NCBI GenBank assembly: GCA_026398275.1
Contig: JAPLTF010000027.1
Coordinates: forward strand, 1-64,000
Length of the DNA stretch: 64,000 nucleotides
Direction of reading: 5' to 3'
From: Verrucomicrobiota bacterium
Lineage (GTDB): Bacteria; Verrucomicrobiota; Verrucomicrobiia; Chthoniobacterales; Terrimicrobiaceae
The notes under the pieces were generated by a model. The model was not told the origin of the DNA. It searched no databases and worked only from the letters and a program-made list of their open reading frames with translations. Positions 16,447 through 25,002 of the stretch are shown here, one piece after another. Made by a program: the position numbers and the translations under genes. How positions within the stretch are numbered: position 1 is the first letter of the stretch; every line of letters begins with the position of its first letter.

Positions 16447-16581
16447 AAACCGCCGATTTAAATGCCGCGATCCATTGATGCTTTCCGCCAAGGAACTGAT
16501 ATCTTCACCCCATCGACATGATTTTCCAAATAGACACGTTCGCAATTTACGCAATTCCACCGCCGGGCCTCGCCCCGAGCT

Positions 16582-16875
16582 ATGGAATTGCATCGCATTT
16601 TTGTGACTCAACGGAGGCTGCGCAATTCGGCCCAACTACCTGCCCTCATCCGAGAGGTCGGGCTGTCTCTTCGCGTCCCGCCGGTGGTCTTGGGTGAATT
16701 GGAGGATGGAACGGTATTCATCATTGATGGGCACCACCGCTGCTTGGCCTATCTTTTTTCAGGCCGCGATTCCCTCCTGTGGGGCGAGTATGTGCTCTGC
16801 CCCGTTGATCACCAGAAAGCCATGTTTGGAAAATTGACCGATCCCTCCGTCATCAGGCGCCTGCTTGGAGAATAA
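16582..16875 (+). CDS. ParB/Srx-fold-like small protein
   Basis: A 97-residue protein. After a helical start (MELHRIFVTQRRLR) come 'VPPVVLGELEDGTVFIIDGHHRCLAYLFSGRDSLLWGEYVL', with the DGHHR signature of the ParB N-terminal (nucleotide-binding) fold, where relatives have DG-x-HR. It lacks a ParB HTH domain, so it is more like a ParB/sulfiredoxin-fold enzyme of the kind common on mobile elements. The start is chosen because the helical segment fits the family; no strong ribosome site is visible. Confidence 0.7.
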   Translation: MELHRIFVTQRRLRNSAQLPALIREVGLSLRVPPVVLGELEDGTVFIIDGHHRCLAYLFSGRDSLLWGEYVLCPVDHQKAMFGKLTDPSVIRRLLGE

Positions 16876-16906
16876 TCGAGGAGAAGATCGAAAGAAGGCG
16901 CAGGCC

Positions 16907-17185
16907 ATGAAGCCAACCGAGGAAGAAATCAGGAAGGAGGAGGAAAAGGCGGTATTGGACGGGAAAACCAACCGCCTCAGGAGCATTCCTCCCCAGCAGC
17001 TTCTGGAGAAAGTGGGTCCAGTGAGGGCGCAAAGGGAACTTCTGGGGAGAATCTGGAAGCAGGAAGAAAAGACTCCGAGAAACTTCCTGGTCCCGGTGGA
17101 GAGACATCCAGCGTGGCCCGACGAGGAGAGAATTCTGACGTTGATCGGGCGGTTGACTTTGCTGGAAATTGGCTTGGACGACTGA
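16907..17185 (+). CDS. Small charged protein, unknown
   Basis: A 92-residue protein from the ATG at 16907, preceded by AGAAGG; the TTG at 16865 would add 14 residues. The sequence is highly charged (KPTEEEIRKEEEKAVLDGKTNRLRSIPPQQLLEK) and helical, ending in 'ERILTLIGRLTLLEIGLDD'. No family is recognised. It is the last supported gene before the right attachment site. Confidence 0.55.
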   Translation: MKPTEEEIRKEEEKAVLDGKTNRLRSIPPQQLLEKVGPVRAQRELLGRIWKQEEKTPRNFLVPVERHPAWPDEERILTLIGRLTLLEIGLDD

Positions 17186-17348
17186 AAACCAGGATGGTTG
17201 CCAACCTCGCGCGGGCGCGCACGCGTTGTGTAGACGCTTTTCTCGTGGCATTTCGAATGGTCACGCGCGGGTGCGCGAGAATCGAAGTGAAACGAGAGAA
17301 AACACTGGCGGCAATGGGGAAACAAAGTCGCAACATCCGCCGCAAAAA

Positions 17349-17369
17349 TGGCAAGGGAGTGGCAAGGGA
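17349..17369 (+). repeat. Candidate integrase arm-type sites, right end
   Basis: Two copies of TGGCAAGGGA (17349-17358 and 17360-17369) at 11-base spacing lie 45 bases inside the right att repeat, in the same orientation as the pair at 2076-2096. They sit in a short frame (17314-17400, 28 residues, MGKQSRNIRRKNGKGVARE) that resembles the integrase N-terminal segment, so either the protein start or the DNA site is what is conserved. Confidence 0.5.
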
Positions 17370-17413
17370 GATTTTTCTGCAAAATCCGATTTCCTTGTAA
17401 CTCATTGATTACA

Positions 17414-17461
17414 AAGAATCGGGCCGGCGAGATTTGAACTCGCGACCTCTTGAACCCCATT
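17414..17461. repeat. attR within tRNA-Pro
   Basis: This is the right copy of the 48-bp repeat at 1883-1930. It covers the 3' half of the intact tRNA-Pro gene plus five bases beyond the discriminator. Integration here left the tRNA functional while its displaced 3' end marks the left boundary. Confidence 0.9.
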
Positions 17462-17492
17462 CAAGCGCTCTACCAAGCTGAGCCACGGCCCG
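17419..17492 (-). tRNA. tRNA-Pro (anticodon GGG)
   Basis: Read on the minus strand, the acceptor stem is CGGGCCG/CGGCCCG with discriminator A, the anticodon stem is CTTGA/TCAAG with loop ATGGGGT (anticodon GGG, 17456-17458), and the T stem is GCGAG/CTCGC. The D arm GCTC...GAGC contains AGCTTGGTA. CCA is not encoded. All stems pair fully. It is the integration target of the island. Confidence 0.97.
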
Positions 17493-17604
17493 TGACGGAA
17501 TGAGGACAGTCGCGCAGACGGGTGGGGGATTCAAGAACGAAATTTGAAACGATATTGCGGGAAGGGGCGGGAGTGTCTAATGTCGCGTTTCAACCATCAC
17601 TTTT

Positions 17605-18369
17605 ATGCGCAAAAAAATCATCGCCGCGAACTGGAAAATGAACATGACCATCTCCGAAACGGAGAGCTTTCTCGAGGACTTCCGCCTCGATGTGGAGGAG
17701 GTGAACGGGGTCGAGATCGTGATCGCTCCGCCCTTCACCGCCCTGGCCAAGCTGTCGGAGCTTCTGGGGGGATCGCAGAAGATCCGGCTCGGCGCGCAGA
17801 ACATGTATTTCGAGATGTCCGGCGCCTACACCGGCGAGGTCAGCCCGGCGATGCTGAGGGAATTGTTCGTCCGCTACGTCATTCTCGGCCACAGCGAGCG
17901 GCGGCAGCTGTTCGGGGAGACCGACGCGCTGATCAACAAGAAGGTTCATGCGGCGCTCGCTTCCGAGCTGAAGCCGATCCTCTGCGTGGGCGAGACGCTT
18001 GCCGAGCGCGATGCCGGGCAGGAGAAGGCCGTGCTCGAAACCCAGTTGAAGGGCAGCCTTGCGGGGGTGACCGCCGAGCAGATGCTCGACGTGGTCGTGG
18101 CCTACGAGCCGGTCTGGGCGATCGGAACCGGGCGCAATGCGTCCCCCGAACAGGCCCAGGACGCCCATGCGCACGTCCGCTCGGTGCTGGCTTCGCTGAC
18201 CGATGCCGAGACCGCCGAGAAGGTCCGCATCCAATACGGTGGCAGCGTGAAGCCGGCGAATGCTCCGGTCCTCATGAGCCAGCCGGATATCGACGGCGCG
18301 CTGGTGGGCGGTGCAGCCCTCGAGCCCCGCAGCTTCTCGGAGATCGTGAAGGCAGCGGTTCCGGCGTAA
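17605..18369 (+). CDS. tpiA: Triosephosphate isomerase
   Basis: A 254-residue protein of normal family length. It interconverts dihydroxyacetone phosphate and glyceraldehyde 3-phosphate in cytosolic glycolysis. The catalytic residues are all visible: Asn-Lys in AANWKMN near residue 10, His in YVILGHSERR near 94, and Glu in VAYEPVWAIGTG near 166. The phosphate-binding loop is IQYGGSVK, and GALVGGAAL closes the barrel. It stands between the tRNA-Pro gene and a convergent tatD and is probably transcribed alone. Confidence 0.97.
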   Translation: MRKKIIAANWKMNMTISETESFLEDFRLDVEEVNGVEIVIAPPFTALAKLSELLGGSQKIRLGAQNMYFEMSGAYTGEVSPAMLRELFVRYVILGHSERRQLFGETDALINKKVHAALASELKPILCVGETLAERDAGQEKAVLETQLKGSLAGVTAEQMLDVVVAYEPVWAIGTGRNASPEQAQDAHAHVRSVLASLTDAETAEKVRIQYGGSVKPANAPVLMSQPDIDGALVGGAALEPRSFSEIVKAAVPA

Positions 18370-18432
18370 GGAGCCGCCAGACAAGCGAGTGGCTGGCACG
18401 TCTGTCAGGGAGTGCCGGCCGCCGCGCGTTTT

Positions 18433-19281
18433 TCAGGACAGCTTGAAGAATCCTTCGGCTGTCTTCTCAGTTGCGGCGGCGATCTGTTCCAGGGTCGTTC
18501 CGCGGACCTCGGCAATTTTTTCCGCGACGAGCCTTGTATGGGCAGGCTCGGCGCGCTTCCCCCGGTTCGGGATGGGAGCCAGATACGGGCAGTCGGTTTC
18601 CACCATGAAGGCATTTTCCGGAACCATGGCCACGACCTCGCGGACGATCGGGGCATTTTTAAATGTCACGATGCCTGTGAACGAGACGATGTGGCCCATG
18701 GCGAGGATTTCCTCCGCCTGGTCCGGCATGTTGCCGAAGCAGTGAAAGACTCCGCGCACCCGTCCTGTGTAGGGCTTTAAAATTTCAATCGTGTCATCCC
18801 AGGCGTCGCGCTGGTGGATCACGACATTGAGCCCGAGTTCGCAGGCGAGATCGAGCTGGGCCGAGAACGCCTCGGCCTGCGCGGAGCGGTAGGATCCGTC
18901 AACGATCATGGCTTCGGTGTCCTCCGCCATTTCGGCCTGGAGGGCGGAGAGAGCCGGGGACGACGCGAGGCGTTCGGAGGGAGGGTGATGGTAGTCGAGT
19001 CCGGTTTCGCCAATCGCCGCCACTTTCGGGTGGGTCGCGAGACCGCGCAGCACGTTGAGCCAGTCTCCGGATTCCTCCTCCACGTTCGTGGGATGGAGCC
19101 CGACAACCGCGTAGATCGAGGGATATTTGTCCGCGAGGGCGACCGCCCTCCGGCTGCTTTCGATGCCGGTTCCGATGGTGATGATCCGGTGGACTCCGGC
19201 CTGCCGGGCCCGCTCCAGGGCGGCGTCGAGGTCGGCGGCAAAGTCCGGGTAGTCGAGGTGCGCATGGGTGTCAGTAAGCAT
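18433..19281 (-). CDS. tatD: TatD family metal-dependent hydrolase (DNase)
   Basis: A 282-residue TIM-barrel hydrolase. The metal ligands are in place: THAHLD at the N-terminus, IGETGLDYH for the bridging glutamate, VIHQRDAWDD, FHCFGN and 'VETDCPYLAP'. TatD enzymes are 3'-5' nucleases linked to DNA repair and turnover. A segment after 'ALSALQAEMAEDTEAMIVDGSYRSAQAEAF' is longer than usual and may be a family-specific insertion. It follows mqnC on the same strand with a one-base gap and is probably cotranscribed. Confidence 0.93.
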   Translation of the reverse strand: MLTDTHAHLDYPDFAADLDAALERARQAGVHRIITIGTGIESSRRAVALADKYPSIYAVVGLHPTNVEEESGDWLNVLRGLATHPKVAAIGETGLDYHHPPSERLASSPALSALQAEMAEDTEAMIVDGSYRSAQAEAFSAQLDLACELGLNVVIHQRDAWDDTIEILKPYTGRVRGVFHCFGNMPDQAEEILAMGHIVSFTGIVTFKNAPIVREVVAMVPENAFMVETDCPYLAPIPNRGKRAEPAHTRLVAEKIAEVRGTTLEQIAAATEKTAEGFFKLS

Positions 19282-19282
19282 G

Positions 19283-20374
19283 TCAGTTCAGGAGTTGATA
19301 CCAGGTGCTCCGGCGGTGGGGTTCATAGCCGGCTTCGCGGATCAGGCGTTCGATGTCGGCGGCCGAGAGCCGGAACGACGTTCCAGCGCTGGAGACGACG
19401 TTCTCCTCCATCATCACGCTGCCGAAATCGTTGGCGCCGAACTGCAGCGCGATCTGCCCGATCTTTGGTCCCTGGGTGACCCACGAGCTCTGGACGTTCT
19501 CAAAATTATCCAGGAAGATCCGTGCGATCGCCTGGGTGCGGAGGTATTCCGCGCTGGTGACGGTCTCGGCGCGGAGCTTCGTGTGCTCGGGTTGGAACGT
19601 CCAGCAGATGAAGGCCGTGAACCCGCCGGTTTCGTCCTGCAGGTCACGGAGCCGCCCGAGGTGCGCGATCCGGTCGTCGAGGGATTCGACGTGCCCGAAC
19701 ATCATGGTGGCGCTGGATCTCAGGCCGAGCTGGTGGGCCTGGCGCATGACATCCAGCCACTGGTCGGAGTTGCATTTCAGCGGGGCGATCCGGTCGCGGA
19801 CGGCGTCCACCAAGATCTCTCCACCGCCGCCGGGGATCGATCCGAGACCGGCCTCGATGAATTTCGAGATGACCTCGCGAACCGGCATTCCGAAGACATG
19901 CGAGAAATGGTTGAACTCCGGCGGGCTGAACCCATGGATGTTGATCTGCGGGTATTTCTCCCGGATGTGGGATAGCATGTTCAGGTAGAAATCGATTCCG
20001 AGCTTCGGATGGTGCCCGCCCTGGAGCAGGACCTGGACTCCGCCTTCCGCCGCCAGCTCGTCGAGCTTTTCGTCGATTTCATCGAGCGTCAGGACGTAAT
20101 GGTCGTCGTCCTTTTCCGTGCGGTAGAACGCGCAGAATTTGCAGTAAACATTGCAGACGTTCGTGTAGTTGATGTTGCGGTCGACGATGTAGGTCACGAC
20201 GTCGTTGCCCCTGCCGTCGTAGGCGGCGGCCTTCGCAGCCTTGCGGCGGGCATCCGCCAATGACCCGAGCACCTCGAGCGGCAGCTCGTGCAGCGCGCGG
20301 GCGTCATCGGGGGTGATCCGCCCGCCGTCCAGGATTTTGTCCACCAATTCGTCTTCTGCGCAGATTACAGACAT
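19283..20374 (-). CDS. mqnC: Cyclic dehypoxanthinyl futalosine synthase (radical SAM)
   Basis: A 363-residue protein from ATG at 20374; 31 further codons upstream lack a ribosome site. The radical SAM cluster motif is CNVYCKFC. Following segments 'VLLQGGHHPKLGIDFYLNML', 'SPPEFNHF' and 'GLGSIPGGGGEIL' are those of MqnC, as is the C-terminal 'ENVVSSAGTSF'. The enzyme cyclises dehypoxanthine futalosine in the futalosine pathway to menaquinone. No other mqn gene is in the window, so the pathway genes are scattered. tatD follows after one base. Confidence 0.93.
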   Translation of the reverse strand: MSVICAEDELVDKILDGGRITPDDARALHELPLEVLGSLADARRKAAKAAAYDGRGNDVVTYIVDRNINYTNVCNVYCKFCAFYRTEKDDDHYVLTLDEIDEKLDELAAEGGVQVLLQGGHHPKLGIDFYLNMLSHIREKYPQINIHGFSPPEFNHFSHVFGMPVREVISKFIEAGLGSIPGGGGEILVDAVRDRIAPLKCNSDQWLDVMRQAHQLGLRSSATMMFGHVESLDDRIAHLGRLRDLQDETGGFTAFICWTFQPEHTKLRAETVTSAEYLRTQAIARIFLDNFENVQSSWVTQGPKIGQIALQFGANDFGSVMMEENVVSSAGTSFRLSAADIERLIREAGYEPHRRSTWYQLLN

Positions 20375-20493
20375 AACCGGCACCCTAGCCCCCGCTGCCG
20401 CCGATTTCAACCGCAGGTTCGCCGTAAATATTTCCTCGCCGAAAGGAGGCGAATTGACGAGTATCAAAGTTCGCCAATTCCCCGCAACTTCTC

Positions 20494-22263
20494 ATGAATT
20501 TCCGGCATTTTGTTCTGGCTGCGCTGCTTTTCCCCGTGATGGGTGCACGCGGCGACCTCTCGTCCAGCGAGGGGCAGCCGGATATTTTTTCCGGGCTTTA
20601 TGAGAACGGGGCCTTTCAATCGCCCACATTCGTCAACTCGGTGGTGGGGTGGAACACGTTTTATAATGCTGGTTTTCGCGGGTCGGGGAGGGTGATCGCC
20701 AATGTCGAGGCCGGCCTGGTTTGGAGCGGGCACGATGTGTTCCTGCGCCCCGCGAGTTCCCTGCCAGCCGTGGGCATGACGTATGCTGGGACAGGCGCAT
20801 TGAATGAGGTCGACTACCACGCAACCATGGTCGGCCATGTTCTGGCGGGCGCGGGCTACGTGCCCGGGACCGACCCTGTGGATTACTACCTCTACAGCCT
20901 CGGGATGGCCCCCATGGCGCAGATCTGGTCCGGGGCGATCGCGACTGAATATTCACCGACCGACACCGGGTCATTTTCCACAACCACCAATTCGACGGTA
21001 TCAGTCTATCGGGCGTTCTTTCAGGGCATCGGCAATGTGAAGCCGGATGCGATCAACAGCAGTTGGGGCGGCGCGGATCTCCAGTCTCCCGAGGTCGTTG
21101 CCATCGAAGGGTTGGCCCGGCAGAACCCCACGGTCGCCTTCGTGGCGTCCGCCGGAAATGGAGGCAACGCCTCCGTCTCCGCGCCGGGGTCGACCTTCAA
21201 CAGCATTACGGTCGGTTCGCTGGGCGGGAGCACATTTTTAGAACCCTCTTCCTTTAGCTCCCGGGGGCCTGCAGAATTCTACAACCCGGTGACCGGCCAA
21301 ACCCTGACCGGCGTTCGCGCGGCGGTGGATATTGCCGCTCCCGGAGAGCTTCTCTTTCTGGCGGCCTATCTTGGCCCGACGGGTTCTCTTGGCGCCTCGA
21401 CGGACCCCAACATCATGCAGATTGTTCAGAATCCCTCGCCATCCAACCTGAATTGGGTCAACCAGGATGGGACGAGCTTCTCTTCGCCGATCGTCGCCGG
21501 CGGGATCACGTTGCTCAAAGATGCTGCGGCAAACGCGCTTTTCTACAACCTGAACGGCGTCGCCTCGGCGAATGACACGCGCGTGATCAAATCAGTTCTG
21601 ATGGCCGGAGCCACGGAGACCGTGGGCTGGAACAACGGGCAGTCTGTCAACGGGGACGGGGCGATTCTAACGACCCAGGCCCTCGACTATGCGACTGGAG
21701 CCGGGGCGCTCAACCTGGACACCGCAGTGGGAATCTACCTGCTCTCAGGAACCCGCGATGTTGCGGGATCCGGCGGAGGGGCGATCTCGGAAAGCGGCTG
21801 GGATTTTGGCACGGTCGGACGCTCCCAATCGAACGACTACCTGTTCACTAATCCGTTCGAGACGCCCGTCGAGCTCACGATCTCGCTGAACTGGTTTGCG
21901 GGATCATCCTTCAACAACACATCTGGACTCGGCGAGAATCTGAGCTTTTCCGACCTGAACCTTCAGGTCTGGACGGTCGTGAATGGCGCATTGACGACGC
22001 TCGTTGCCGAATCCGCCTCGATCTACAACAACGCCGAATTCCTCCGGGTCGACCTGCCGGCAGGCACGTATGCCCTCCGCATCACGTTTAACGGCGTCGT
22101 TTACGAGACCGTCCCCGACAGCGTAACCGGGGAGGAATATGGCCTGGCCTGGCAGGCCGTCCCCGAGCCAGCCAGCATCGTTCTGCTGCTTCTCGCCGGT
22201 GTGGTGATTGGCCTGAAGGTGCGCATAAACCGTTCCGGGAAGGTCCGCCAGCCGGCGCCGTGA
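20494..22263 (+). CDS. Secreted subtilisin-like serine protease with PEP-CTERM sorting signal
   Basis: A 589-residue protein: signal peptide 1-20, S8-type domain about 60-430, a beta-sandwich tail and a C-terminal VPEPASIVLLLLAGVVIGLKVR sorting signal for exosortase. The serine motif DGTSFSSPIVAG and the oxyanion Asn in VAFVASAGNGGN are intact. The His motif is unusual (DYHATMVGHVLAG in place of HGTHVAG), and the expected aspartate strand reads IANVEAG with Glu. It may be a family variant or have altered activity. It should be surface-attached through the exosortase system; an exosortase gene lies at 51109. Confidence 0.82.
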   Translation: MNFRHFVLAALLFPVMGARGDLSSSEGQPDIFSGLYENGAFQSPTFVNSVVGWNTFYNAGFRGSGRVIANVEAGLVWSGHDVFLRPASSLPAVGMTYAGTGALNEVDYHATMVGHVLAGAGYVPGTDPVDYYLYSLGMAPMAQIWSGAIATEYSPTDTGSFSTTTNSTVSVYRAFFQGIGNVKPDAINSSWGGADLQSPEVVAIEGLARQNPTVAFVASAGNGGNASVSAPGSTFNSITVGSLGGSTFLEPSSFSSRGPAEFYNPVTGQTLTGVRAAVDIAAPGELLFLAAYLGPTGSLGASTDPNIMQIVQNPSPSNLNWVNQDGTSFSSPIVAGGITLLKDAAANALFYNLNGVASANDTRVIKSVLMAGATETVGWNNGQSVNGDGAILTTQALDYATGAGALNLDTAVGIYLLSGTRDVAGSGGGAISESGWDFGTVGRSQSNDYLFTNPFETPVELTISLNWFAGSSFNNTSGLGENLSFSDLNLQVWTVVNGALTTLVAESASIYNNAEFLRVDLPAGTYALRITFNGVVYETVPDSVTGEEYGLAWQAVPEPASIVLLLLAGVVIGLKVRINRSGKVRQPAP

Positions 22264-22273
22264 GAAAATGCCC

Positions 22274-22302
22274 GCGCGGAACGCCCCGCGCCAACATTTT
22301 TT
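22274..22302 (+). terminator. Intrinsic terminator after the PEP-CTERM protease
   Basis: The perfect 6-bp stem GCGCGG/CCGCGC (22274-22279 and 22286-22291) is followed after four bases by six T. It lies 11 bases beyond the protease stop. Confidence 0.65.
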
Positions 22303-22313
22303 CAAAAATTCCC

Positions 22314-22341
22314 TTGCCAGTGCGGCGCGCATCCCTAGTCT
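22314..22341 (+). promoter_or_regulatory. Putative promoter of rpsJ-rplC
   Basis: TTGCCA (22314-22319) and TAGTCT (22336-22341) are separated by 16 bases. The site is 57 bases ahead of the rpsJ start and just after the upstream terminator. Confidence 0.5.
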
Positions 22342-22397
22342 TTCCCTCCCGCTCAATGTCGGGATTTTAACCAAAAACATTCACTGTTCTTTATTTT

Positions 22398-22715
22398 ATG
22401 GCATCACCATCAGCCCAAAAAATCCGAATCCGGCTCAAAGGATTCGACTACCGCATCCTCGATGCGTCCGCGCATGAGATCGTGGAGACCGCGAAGCGCA
22501 CCGGATCCAAAGTCACCGGACCGATCCCGCTTCCGACCCGCATCGAAAAATTCACCGTCAACCGCTCGCCGCACGTCGACAAGAAGTCGATGGAGCAGTT
22601 CGAAATCCGCACCCACAAGCGGCTTCTCGACATCGTCGAGCCCACGGCCAAGACCGTTGACGAGCTCCGCAAACTGAACCTCCCGGCCGGGGTCGACATC
22701 ACCATCAAGATCTGA
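22398..22715 (+). CDS. rpsJ: Ribosomal protein S10 (uS10)
   Basis: A 105-residue protein of family length. The sequence '[72 protein letters not shown]' is a clear uS10, a 30S head protein that also binds NusB in antitermination. It starts a two-gene operon with rplC five bases downstream. The remaining S10-operon genes (L4, L23, L2 and others) do not follow in this genome. Confidence 0.98.
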   Translation: MASPSAQKIRIRLKGFDYRILDASAHEIVETAKRTGSKVTGPIPLPTRIEKFTVNRSPHVDKKSMEQFEIRTHKRLLDIVEPTAKTVDELRKLNLPAGVDITIKI

Positions 22716-22720
22716 CCGTT

Positions 22721-23368
22721 ATGAGCATTGGACTTCTCGGAAAAAAACTTGGCATGACCCGCGTCTATGATGACAAGGGCCGCTGCACACCAGCCACCGT
22801 CATCGAGGCGGGCGGCAATCGCATTCTTCAAACCAAAAACGCGGAGAAGGACGGCTACACGTCGGTCCAGATCGGTTTTGACGACCAGAAACCCCAGCGC
22901 GTCACGAAGGCGCAGACCGGGCACTTTGGCAAAACCACCTCGACGCCGAAGCGGTTCATCCGGGAGTTCCGACTCGCCGCAGGCGAAACCGCTCCGGAAT
23001 CCGCGGACGTCGCGGTCACGGTCTTCGAGACCGGACAGTTCGTGGACGTGATCGGCCAGTCGAAAGGCAAGGGCTTCCAGGGCACGATCAAAAAGCACAA
23101 CTTCCATGGCCAGCCGATGACCCACGGTTCGACGATGCACCGCCGGAACGGCGCCATCGGCAACCGCTCGACCCCGGGCCGCGTCTGGAAAAATATGGGC
23201 ATGCCCGGACACATGGGCGACGAGCGCGTCACGCTTCAAAACCTCCGCGTGCTTCAGGTGCGCGGCGAAGAGGGCGTGATTGTCGTCAGCGGAGCGATCC
23301 CCGGAGCCAAGGGTTCCTACGTGATCGTCCGGCCTTCGAAGAAAAAGAAGCCCGCCGCGAAAAAGTAA
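22721..23368 (+). CDS. rplC: Ribosomal protein L3 (uL3)
   Basis: A 215-residue protein with uL3 landmarks: [17 protein letters not shown] at the start, '[22 protein letters not shown]' and '[19 protein letters not shown]', the loop that reaches the peptidyl transferase region. The tail is Lys/Ala rich. It follows rpsJ in the usual order. Instead of rplD, a strong terminator and an unrelated convergent gene follow, so the S10 operon is split after L3. Confidence 0.98.
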   Translation: MSIGLLGKKLGMTRVYDDKGRCTPATVIEAGGNRILQTKNAEKDGYTSVQIGFDDQKPQRVTKAQTGHFGKTTSTPKRFIREFRLAAGETAPESADVAVTVFETGQFVDVIGQSKGKGFQGTIKKHNFHGQPMTHGSTMHRRNGAIGNRSTPGRVWKNMGMPGHMGDERVTLQNLRVLQVRGEEGVIVVSGAIPGAKGSYVIVRPSKKKKPAAKK

Positions 23369-23405
23369 CCACCTCATCCCTGGGCGACCGGGGACGGAAT
23401 TTCCA

Positions 23406-23438
23406 GCCGCTCCGGTTTTCCATCGGGGCGGCCTTTTT
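23406..23438 (+). terminator. Intrinsic terminator after rplC
   Basis: A 9-bp stem (GCCGCTCCG with CGGGGCGGC, one G-U pair) is followed by CTTTTTCG. It lies 38 bases beyond the rplC stop and ends the two-gene operon. Confidence 0.75.
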
Positions 23439-23534
23439 CGTTTGCGCGCCCGGCAGGGCGCACCCACCCGGGGGTTGAAATCCCCTGCCCGCCCTTCGCC
23501 TGTCTTCGTTTCCCCTGCCGGACAGGCCCTATTG

Positions 23535-24953
23535 TCAGCCGCATGAATTTCCGTCCGGCGTGCAGCCGAATAGCCGTCGGTCCTGGATGATCGCGGCGAC
23601 TTCTTCGGGGACCATCTTTTTCCATGCGGAATCACCTTTGCGGATGAGGGCGAGGACGTCAGCGGAGCGGATGGGGAGAAACTCCGGCTGGTAGCCCCTG
23701 ATGCCTTCGATGAATTTGTTTTGGAGAAGATGGGTGTAGAGGTGGGTGAGATTGGGGGCCACGTGGAAGTTGTCCGCCGTGACGACCCGGCCATCGGGCA
23801 TGAGGCGGGGGTAGGCGTAGAGCTTGACCCCGTTTTTGAAGAGTCGGCCGAGGCCTTCGAGGATGCCGCCCTCGAGGTCGGCGTAGAATTTTTCCTCAAA
23901 GATCTCATGCATGCCCGGGATCCCGAGCGGGAGCCCGATCATCTTGTCGGTGTAGATCGTGAGGTAGTTGACGAGTCGATGGAACTCGCCGTAGTTCGAG
24001 ATCAGGACGGTGCGCCCCAGCGCGCCGAGCATGTCCACGCGGTCGAGGAAATCGCGGAGGTCGAGGTGTCCGGTCGAGAGCAGGTTTTTCATGGTGATCT
24101 CCATGAGGATTTCCGGCTGCGTGCCCTGGACCTGCTCCTCCTTCTCAAACATCCTGAGCGCGCAGTCGAGCATGTCGTTGGTGATGTGGGTGACCGGGCG
24201 GAAGCTGCCGCGCTCGACGAGGAGCGGCTTTTTGTAGAACGCGTCCGCCGCCTGCACGACCTCTCCGTCCGAGCGGAAGAGCGTCGCATTGGTGAGACCC
24301 TGAACGACGAGCTGCAGGCTCATGATCCGGTTGTCCACGCCGGGAAATGCCGGGCCGGAAAACCGGATCATGTCCACGATGATCCGGCCGGGCGACAGGT
24401 CGTCCATGAGCGCTGCGATGAGGCTCTCCGGCTTTTCTGCGAGGTGGAAGGCGGCATGGACGAGGTTCACCCCGAAGATGCCGAGCGCCTCCTGCTGCTG
24501 CAGGTTTTCCAGATCCAGCATGCGGACATGGAGGATGATTTCGCTGAAAGGGGCGCGGGGCGCGTGCTGGAAGCGGAGGCCGGCCCAGCCGTGGGACTCA
24601 TCGTGGCGGCGGAAGCTGCGGGCGGCGACGGTATCGGCGAAGACAAAAAACTGGCGCTCCGAGCCGACGGTGGCGTCGAGGCGTTCGATCAGGAGCCCGA
24701 CCTCGTGGGTGAGCATCGTGTCGAGCCGGGCGCGGCTCACGTAGCGCTCGCACGTCCCGTAAATCGCATCGCTAAAAACCATGTCGTAGGCCGAGATCGA
24801 CTTGGCGATCGTTCCCGCGGCCCCGCCGGCGGAAAAAAACCGTCGCGCGACCTCCTGTCCGGCACCGATCTCCGCGAAGGTCCCGTAGAGCCTCCGGTCC
24901 ATGTTGATCTCAAAGGCCTTCTTCCCGACGTGCTGGTCAATTCCCTGTGCCAT
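23535..24953 (-). CDS. Conserved protein of uncertain function (large uncharacterised family)
   Basis: A 472-residue soluble protein from ATG at 24953; six extra codons upstream are possible. Segments such as [31 protein letters not shown], '[15 protein letters not shown]' and '[36 protein letters not shown]' belong to a widely conserved bacterial family. Database entries for it carry conflicting names (TonB receptor, nicotinate-nucleotide adenylyltransferase) which this sequence does not support: it has no signal peptide, barrel or HxGH motif. I assign no function. It is convergent with rplC. Confidence 0.75.
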   Translation of the reverse strand: MAQGIDQHVGKKAFEINMDRRLYGTFAEIGAGQEVARRFFSAGGAAGTIAKSISAYDMVFSDAIYGTCERYVSRARLDTMLTHEVGLLIERLDATVGSERQFFVFADTVAARSFRRHDESHGWAGLRFQHAPRAPFSEIILHVRMLDLENLQQQEALGIFGVNLVHAAFHLAEKPESLIAALMDDLSPGRIIVDMIRFSGPAFPGVDNRIMSLQLVVQGLTNATLFRSDGEVVQAADAFYKKPLLVERGSFRPVTHITNDMLDCALRMFEKEEQVQGTQPEILMEITMKNLLSTGHLDLRDFLDRVDMLGALGRTVLISNYGEFHRLVNYLTIYTDKMIGLPLGIPGMHEIFEEKFYADLEGGILEGLGRLFKNGVKLYAYPRLMPDGRVVTADNFHVAPNLTHLYTHLLQNKFIEGIRGYQPEFLPIRSADVLALIRKGDSAWKKMVPEEVAAIIQDRRLFGCTPDGNSCG

Positions 24954-25002
24954 GGCGCGGGACGCTACCACAGGCGGCAGGGCGCTGGGAAGAGGATCAG
25001 CG

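Larger units (their letters stand above)
1883..17461. mobile_element. Integrated genomic island at tRNA-Pro (PICI-like layout)
   Basis: The island is bounded by the 48-bp att repeats and carries its tyrosine integrase immediately inside the left end. The second module holds an excisionase-like HTH protein, a toprim/CHC2-type primase and a RepA-like ATPase in a coupled operon. This int-xis-pri-rep order resembles phage-inducible chromosomal islands and other satellites. No terminase, capsid, portal or conjugation gene is present, so transfer would need a helper. Cargo includes restriction-modification, toxin-antitoxin and several unknown genes. Codon use varies between modules, which suggests a mosaic origin. 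Confidence 0.85.
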
